9,902 nt of DNA. Source: an uncultured Succinatimonas sp. Lineage in GTDB: Bacteria; Pseudomonadota; Gammaproteobacteria; Enterobacterales; Succinivibrionaceae. The DNA is taken from the NCBI GenBank assembly GCA_937896115.1, contig CALBLB010000281.1:1-9902 (forward strand), read 5' to 3'. The position numbers and the translations under genes are program-made. The notes under the pieces were generated by a model, which saw only the letters and a list, made by a program, of their open reading frames with translations, searched no databases and was not told the DNA's origin. Within the stretch, counting starts at the first letter, position 1. Each line of letters begins with the position of its first letter. Shown here piece by piece: positions 5,396 to 9,902 of the stretch.

Positions 5396-6397
5396 TCACC
5401 ATTTAAAAATGTAACCTTTATAATTTTCTTCTGACGCCATACTTCCTGAAAATCTATAAACCTGACGCTGTAATATGTTTTCAAGTTTTACTTTTTTCTT
5501 GTGATAACGGTAACTGTTGGACATTGTTTTGTGAATTTCTTCTGCAATAACCTTTTTAATTGAAAAATCAAAGGATTTTGCTTTCAAAACTTTATCTCTA
5601 ATCTTTATAATTGATCTATCGACTACCCATGCCCGGTACTCTTCCATTAAATCAAGAACAAGTGATGGTTTACCAGGTCTATCTACATGTAAAATACCAG
5701 CATATACTTCAAGTCCAGCATTATCTATTGCAGCCCAAACATATCCAAGAAGAATAGCGTATCCATAGTTTAAAGCCTTATTTGTTAAACTTTGAGCATT
5801 TCGTCCTTCTCTTACAAAAAAATCATCAGGTAATAATTTACATTTTGATAATGTTTGCCAATAAATGGTAGCAGCTTTACCTTCAATGCCAAATATAAGG
5901 TTTTTCCAATGATTATCAATTTTCTTGATATTATCTAGTTGATTTAATAAATTACCAACAGAGCAAAGATATTGATTGACAATATCAGATAAATCTTTGT
6001 TGCAATCTTTTGATAGGTATTTAAAAAAATATCTTATAACTGCACGTTGATTTTTAATTTTGGTAATAATAATATTTTTAGCTAACACACAGCATTTATC
6101 ATTTCGTTCAATAGCAGCAAATTGAGCCTTTCTAAGAGCTACTACTGCATGTTGATTTTGTCCGATCAATGCTGAAGCTATCATTCCTCTCCAGTCAAGA
6201 AAAAATAATTTTATACCTCTTACGGCACAAGCTGAAATAAGATCAGATGAGATAGAAACTCCATTTTTGGTAATGCTAATCGATCTTATTCTGGATAGAG
6301 CTTCTTCAAGAATAACTGACTTATCATGTTTGACGACAAGTCTTTGTCCTGATATTCCTAAAAAAGTTCCAAATTGAGTGACAGTAAGATGACGCAT
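5396..6397 (-). CDS. cas1: CRISPR-associated Cas1 integrase
   Basis: Cas1 is the metal-dependent integrase that inserts spacers at the repeat-leader junction. The 333-residue protein is of typical length. The N-terminal beta domain (about 1-80) includes SISSDLISACAVRGI and LFFLD. The helical catalytic domain carries E172 in GIEGKAATIYW, H237 in GILHVDRPGKPSL, and D249/E252 in LVLDLMEEYR, matching the conserved Glu-His-Asp set. The motif order and RPGKPSLVLDLMEEYR are characteristic of Cas1. It starts seven bases after the cas9 stop; the gap and the flanking codons make a run of ten A on the sense strand, so there is no Shine-Dalgarno and translation probably depends on coupling to cas9 or on the A-rich leader. 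It ends four bases before cas2. Confidence 0.95.
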   Translation of the reverse strand: MRHLTVTQFGTFLGISGQRLVVKHDKSVILEEALSRIRSISITKNGVSISSDLISACAVRGIKLFFLDWRGMIASALIGQNQHAVVALRKAQFAAIERNDKCCVLAKNIIITKIKNQRAVIRYFFKYLSKDCNKDLSDIVNQYLCSVGNLLNQLDNIKKIDNHWKNLIFGIEGKAATIYWQTLSKCKLLPDDFFVREGRNAQSLTNKALNYGYAILLGYVWAAIDNAGLEVYAGILHVDRPGKPSLVLDLMEEYRAWVVDRSIIKIRDKVLKAKSFDFSIKKVIAEEIHKTMSNSYRYHKKKVKLENILQRQVYRFSGSMASEENYKGYIFKW

Positions 6398-6406
6398 TTT
6401 TTTTTT
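6397..6406 (-). repeat. A10 homopolymer at the cas9-cas1 junction
   Basis: On the minus strand ten A run from the last two bases of the cas9 TAA to the A of the cas1 ATG. The run replaces the usual ribosome site. Length changes here would alter only the spacing, since the stop begins with the T before it. Confidence 0.85.
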
Positions 6407-9400
6407 ATCTAATTTTTGCTCTATCGTAAAAAGAATTCATTTCTGCATTACTCGAATCAACAGTATAGTAATATTTAACTAATTTTCCTATATTAGTCAC
6501 TTTTATACTGCCAAGACGAGGAACTCCAGCAAATTTAAAATTTAATTTCCGCTTGAATATTTCAATTTCGTCTTTATTTAATTTAATTTCACTTGTAATT
6601 TCAAATAAAGATTTAAATCGTTTATTCATGCATTTGTTAAAATCGTCAAAAGATTGTTCTATGTAAATAATACGTCTTCCCTCAGATCCTGGTGCCATTC
6701 TGATGATTAAATCATCATTTTTTATTATTGTACGTATTTCACTCATTAAAACGTAATTATTTGTAATATTAATAGGAGTATCTTTTAATGTTAAATTGTT
6801 TCCTGAATAGGCTTCTATATTTGCACTATTTTTCCAGTCAACCTTGTCTTCTTTTACTGAAAAACCTTTGCTCAAGACAGTTTCAGGAGTATTGACAGCA
6901 ACCATCTGAAAAATGGCATTTCCATTCATATCTTGTCGTTTTATTCTTACACCGCCTGATGGAGATGCTATCATCGGTATACTATAAACGCGTTTCACTG
7001 CTTTATGATGTATACATATTCCTTTATGATTGATTTTGTGGTTAAGCCTAGAATCGATAACAGCGTAGGGATCCGTGAGAATAACTTTTTGGAGATCAGT
7101 TATTTTATGCCCAAGTAAATCAGAGAGTTTTTCTGTGATGTCAGTCCATTCTTTTTTAGACGGAAGAGTAAGAATTTTTCCTGAAAATTTAATATCATTT
7201 GGAGGAGAACTGATCTTTATATTAAAATTTTCTTTTTTTAAGATTTCTTCGTCTGTTAAAAAAGTTCGTTTTTGAGGATTATATACAGAATAAATATCTA
7301 TACTTTGGGTTGTATAATATAAAGATTTTAATAATTTGCTCTGCTCAAGTATGTTTTTTTCAATTTCCTTGCTATTTGTATGCACTTGATGCAAAAGTAA
7401 AAAAGCTTTGTGATTATCAATTCTGTATGTATGAAATTTCAGATCCAGCTTATATTCTTCTGTAAATAATGGCGAAAGTAATTTTAAAAATTTTTCCCGA
7501 CCTTTTGTTACAACAATACTGTTCACTCCCCAATCGAAACCAATTTTTATCATGTCTCCCATGACCATAATTGGTACAAAATTTTCTCCGTAAATGGTAT
7601 CTTTATACAATTTGCGAGATTGAGGTTCATCCTTATCCGTAAAATCTTTTCTAGATATTTTTATGATTTCATAGTTGTCCGGCACTAGTTCTGCTAACGT
7701 CTCTGGTTGTGTTATAGGTGTAAGTTCTTCTGTACCGCCTATCTTTGCAGATATTCTTTTATCAGTTACAGCACCGGCTAAGACGCATAATGCATCAACT
7801 GCATGTGACGTGATCGGTTGCGGGTCTTTTTTGGCCAATGCTGGATTTATTACACCAAGTGCATCTCTAAACGGCTTTGACATGTTCATAACATCGATCT
7901 TTGATGTATGGAAATCTATCTTGTTACCATTATCTTTTAGCCAGACTTTCAGTTCTTTCATCACAGCATAAATAATTTCACGGATAAACCAAGATTGAGT
8001 ACCGTTTACACGGGTACTGTACTGTTTGGCCATGGCAGCAACAACTAGCTCATAAGCACGGGTTCCTGGCATAAACAATGCGTGGCGACAGCAATCTCGT
8101 TCTTGTTCAGACATGAGATCAAATAAAAATCTGTCATTTTTTTCTTCAACAGAGTTAATAGTATCGTCAATAATATTTCTTATAACTGATATATCACTGG
8201 TTCCAAATACTGCCGAAAGATATTTAGGATGTAAGTTTTCAAGTGTATACTCTCTTTCTTTCTTTAATTGATTGCCACGCTGACTTGTATAAATCAGATT
8301 AGCCTCTGTGTTGAAGATCGTACCCATATGTGCTTTTGTAAGGCTTCTTGGAATGATATGATCTATTTCGCCTTGTATCTTGTCAGTAAGTTCATCACCT
8401 GTATAAGGACAAATACCCCTTGAAGCTTTTTTTATACGTTCTCCCTTATTTAAAAAATATTCATCTTGTCTTTTTATGCCCTTATCGGCAAATTGTCTCA
8501 AGCTTTTGGCAAATTTAGATTTCTTTATTTTGGCAATAGATGCGGAAAATTCAAATTGGTTTTCTTCAATTAGAATTCCTAAATGAATTTTGGAATTCTT
8601 AATACTGCTTAGCTCTTTTAATTCAACAGCTTTCTTTTTAGCAATTTCATAAGCTTGTCTTTTTAGAATTTTTCCAAGCGAACCATCAAAAGGCCTGACA
8701 GCTTCTGCAGGCAATCTTGAACAAAAAGCACCGTTTCCTAAAGAAGATCTCATGCGACAGTTATTTTCAATATTCACAGCTAAACAATTACTTGCAAAAC
8801 CATGAATATCTGTTTCAATCAAAGTATAAAGCTGGGCAAGGCTGTAAGGATTTGAAAATTTAGCAATATTACCGTCATCAAGATTAAGTTCCTTGCCAAT
8901 AAATTTTGATACTGCATCAACTTGATTCTTAATCATGAATAATGATTTTTGTTCTGATTTAAGACTTTTTTCTCCATACCTTGAAACAATATTTAGTATT
9001 TTTGAGTATTCAATATTAAATGCGTTACCAAGATTTTTACGTTTTTCTTCTATTGATTTACAAATAGAACGCACGGTACTGTTTTTTAAAACTTTAGAAG
9101 TCCATGCTTTTTTAAATTTATCATAGTCAAAATTATCATGAATATTAAGCACTCCTGCTATAAGTTCGCTTAATATACTTTTTTTCATCGGAGGGTGTAT
9201 GCCAGAAAGTTCCAACAAAGGAGATTCTGCGACAGACCACAGACCTTCTTTAGCAAGTTTTACTTCATTGTAGTAACAAGATGTAAGTTTAAAGAAAGAA
9301 TTATAATCATCACCAGTAACTGATTTTACAATATTATCTATTTTTATTAGTCTACTTGATTTTGGATTATCAGACCATGCTCTGATTTTTGTAATATCGA

Positions 9401-9902
9401 TATCTTGATTAAATGAAAGATCCAACAGTCTTTGCAGCGCATAAGAATGTTTTTTGTTTGTAAATGTATATGAATCTATTTTTTGCTTATTTAAACAATT
9501 TTTTCTATCTGTCAATTTAACAACTTCATCTAGACCATCCATTAACTGCGGTAAGATCTGTACAAATCCGTCGACCCATTTTTGCCATTTATTTCCATAT
9601 AATTTGTCTAAAACTTCTGGCGATAAAAGTAAAGTTTGATCAACAGGTGGTCTGCGATTGTTTTGATCTTCATATGGAGGTATAGTAAGAATAGGATCAA
9701 TTTTAGATAAAAGATCAATGCAATCATTAGTAGTTCTGATCTTTTGAATAAGTTTTTTTATATCATTACCAGATTTACTGTCTGGATAATGAAAAAATTG
9801 AAGAGCTCTTATCCATACATCCTTAAAACGTTGATTATTCCAAATTGAACGATATTTCATGTTTTTGTCATTAAAATACCAACGTAAGGCTCGAAGTTGC
9901 AG
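6405..9902 (-). CDS. cas9: CRISPR-associated Cas9 endonuclease, type II-B (Csx12-like), N-terminus beyond window
   Basis: RNA-guided DNA endonuclease, the effector of the locus. The frame is open to the window edge: 14 codons (LQLRALRWYFNDKN) precede the Met at 9860 and resemble an internal segment of F. novicida Cas9 (KPLRKYFNDK), so that Met is not the start. About 1165 residues are visible; RuvC-I, the Arg-rich bridge helix and part of the REC lobe lie outside. Counting from the internal Met: REC lobe about 1-420 with TIPPYEDQNNRRPP (59-72); RuvC-II ILIEENQFEF with E432; HNH GEIDHIIPRS with catalytic H501 (codon 8358-8360) and NTEANLIY; then RHALFM and RVNGTQ; RuvC-III TSHAVDAL with H686 and D689; PAM-interacting region at the C-terminus. 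The three visible nuclease motifs are intact, so the protein is probably active. Large size and match to FnCas9 support II-B. It is the first gene of the operon; its promoter is not in the window. Confidence 0.95.
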   Translation of the reverse strand: MQLRALRWYFNDKNMKYRSIWNNQRFKDVWIRALQFFHYPDSKSGNDIKKLIQKIRTTNDCIDLLSKIDPILTIPPYEDQNNRRPPVDQTLLLSPEVLDKLYGNKWQKWVDGFVQILPQLMDGLDEVVKLTDRKNCLNKQKIDSYTFTNKKHSYALQRLLDLSFNQDIDITKIRAWSDNPKSSRLIKIDNIVKSVTGDDYNSFFKLTSCYYNEVKLAKEGLWSVAESPLLELSGIHPPMKKSILSELIAGVLNIHDNFDYDKFKKAWTSKVLKNSTVRSICKSIEEKRKNLGNAFNIEYSKILNIVSRYGEKSLKSEQKSLFMIKNQVDAVSKFIGKELNLDDGNIAKFSNPYSLAQLYTLIETDIHGFASNCLAVNIENNCRMRSSLGNGAFCSRLPAEAVRPFDGSLGKILKRQAYEIAKKKAVELKELSSIKNSKIHLGILIEENQFEFSASIAKIKKSKFAKSLRQFADKGIKRQDEYFLNKGERIKKASRGICPYTGDELTDKIQGEIDHIIPRSLTKAHMGTIFNTEANLIYTSQRGNQLKKEREYTLENLHPKYLSAVFGTSDISVIRNIIDDTINSVEEKNDRFLFDLMSEQERDCCRHALFMPGTRAYELVVAAMAKQYSTRVNGTQSWFIREIIYAVMKELKVWLKDNGNKIDFHTSKIDVMNMSKPFRDALGVINPALAKKDPQPITSHAVDALCVLAGAVTDKRISAKIGGTEELTPITQPETLAELVPDNYEIIKISRKDFTDKDEPQSRKLYKDTIYGENFVPIMVMGDMIKIGFDWGVNSIVVTKGREKFLKLLSPLFTEEYKLDLKFHTYRIDNHKAFLLLHQVHTNSKEIEKNILEQSKLLKSLYYTTQSIDIYSVYNPQKRTFLTDEEILKKENFNIKISSPPNDIKFSGKILTLPSKKEWTDITEKLSDLLGHKITDLQKVILTDPYAVIDSRLNHKINHKGICIHHKAVKRVYSIPMIASPSGGVRIKRQDMNGNAIFQMVAVNTPETVLSKGFSVKEDKVDWKNSANIEAYSGNNLTLKDTPINITNNYVLMSEIRTIIKNDDLIIRMAPGSEGRRIIYIEQSFDDFNKCMNKRFKSLFEITSEIKLNKDEIEIFKRKLNFKFAGVPRLGSIKVTNIGKLVKYYYTVDSSNAEMNSFYDRAKIR

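Noticed and set aside
5095..5484. 129-residue Cas2 overlapping cas1 by 89 bases
   Set aside because: The extra 31 residues are only the cas1 end read in another frame. The Cas2 fold begins at the ATG at 5391, which has a ribosome site and gives the normal length.
9858..9860. ATG at 9860 as the real cas9 start, giving a miniature Cas9
   Set aside because: The frame continues to 9902 without a stop, and those residues match an internal part of F. novicida Cas9. A Cas9 starting here would lack RuvC-I and the bridge helix.

Overview
The window looks like a Gammaproteobacterium chromosome segment carrying a type II-B (Francisella-like) CRISPR-Cas locus. The host guess rests on the flanking genes: the C-terminal half of GlnE and a late lipid A acyltransferase both resemble the E. 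coli proteins (for example the LpxL ending RRFKTRPEG). A Succinivibrionaceae-like gut organism is possible, but that is only a guess.

Layout. Positions 1-2985 hold ordinary plus-strand genes at roughly balanced base composition: the 3' end of glnE, an intrinsic terminator, an lpxL-type gene, and a small DUF4156-like lipoprotein gene one base after it. Positions 3014-4295 are a CRISPR array of 18 repeats (37 bp, the first one degenerate) and 17 spacers. Positions 4296-4398 are an A+T-rich leader-like or regulatory stretch. About 4399-4533 encode a tracrRNA on the plus strand. Positions 4521-9902 are a minus-strand operon, in transcription order cas9 (5' end beyond the window), cas1, cas2, cas4. 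The cas genes are visibly more A+T-rich than glnE and lpxL, which fits horizontal acquisition.

How the parts work together. Cas1, Cas2 and Cas4 would capture and insert spacers. The tracrRNA pairs with the plus-strand repeat, so crRNAs must be made from the plus strand, against the cas operon. Cas9 would then cut targets with its RuvC and HNH nuclease sites.

Most interesting points. (1) The tracrRNA anti-repeat appears split: 20 nt pair with repeat positions 9-28 and 8 nt pair with positions 1-8, and a small hairpin sits between them, predicting a three-way junction in the guide. (2) Every repeat ends with a perfect TATAAT about 6 nt before the spacer, so each repeat may be its own crRNA promoter, as known in type II-C. 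(3) The degenerate repeat lies at the crRNA-upstream end and keeps only the tracr-pairing and TATAAT part, suggesting that new spacers enter at the cas/tracr side. (4) The Cas9 C-terminus seems to lack the arginine that reads PAM in F. novicida Cas9, suggesting another PAM. All comparisons with known proteins and RNAs are from memory, not from an alignment run here.
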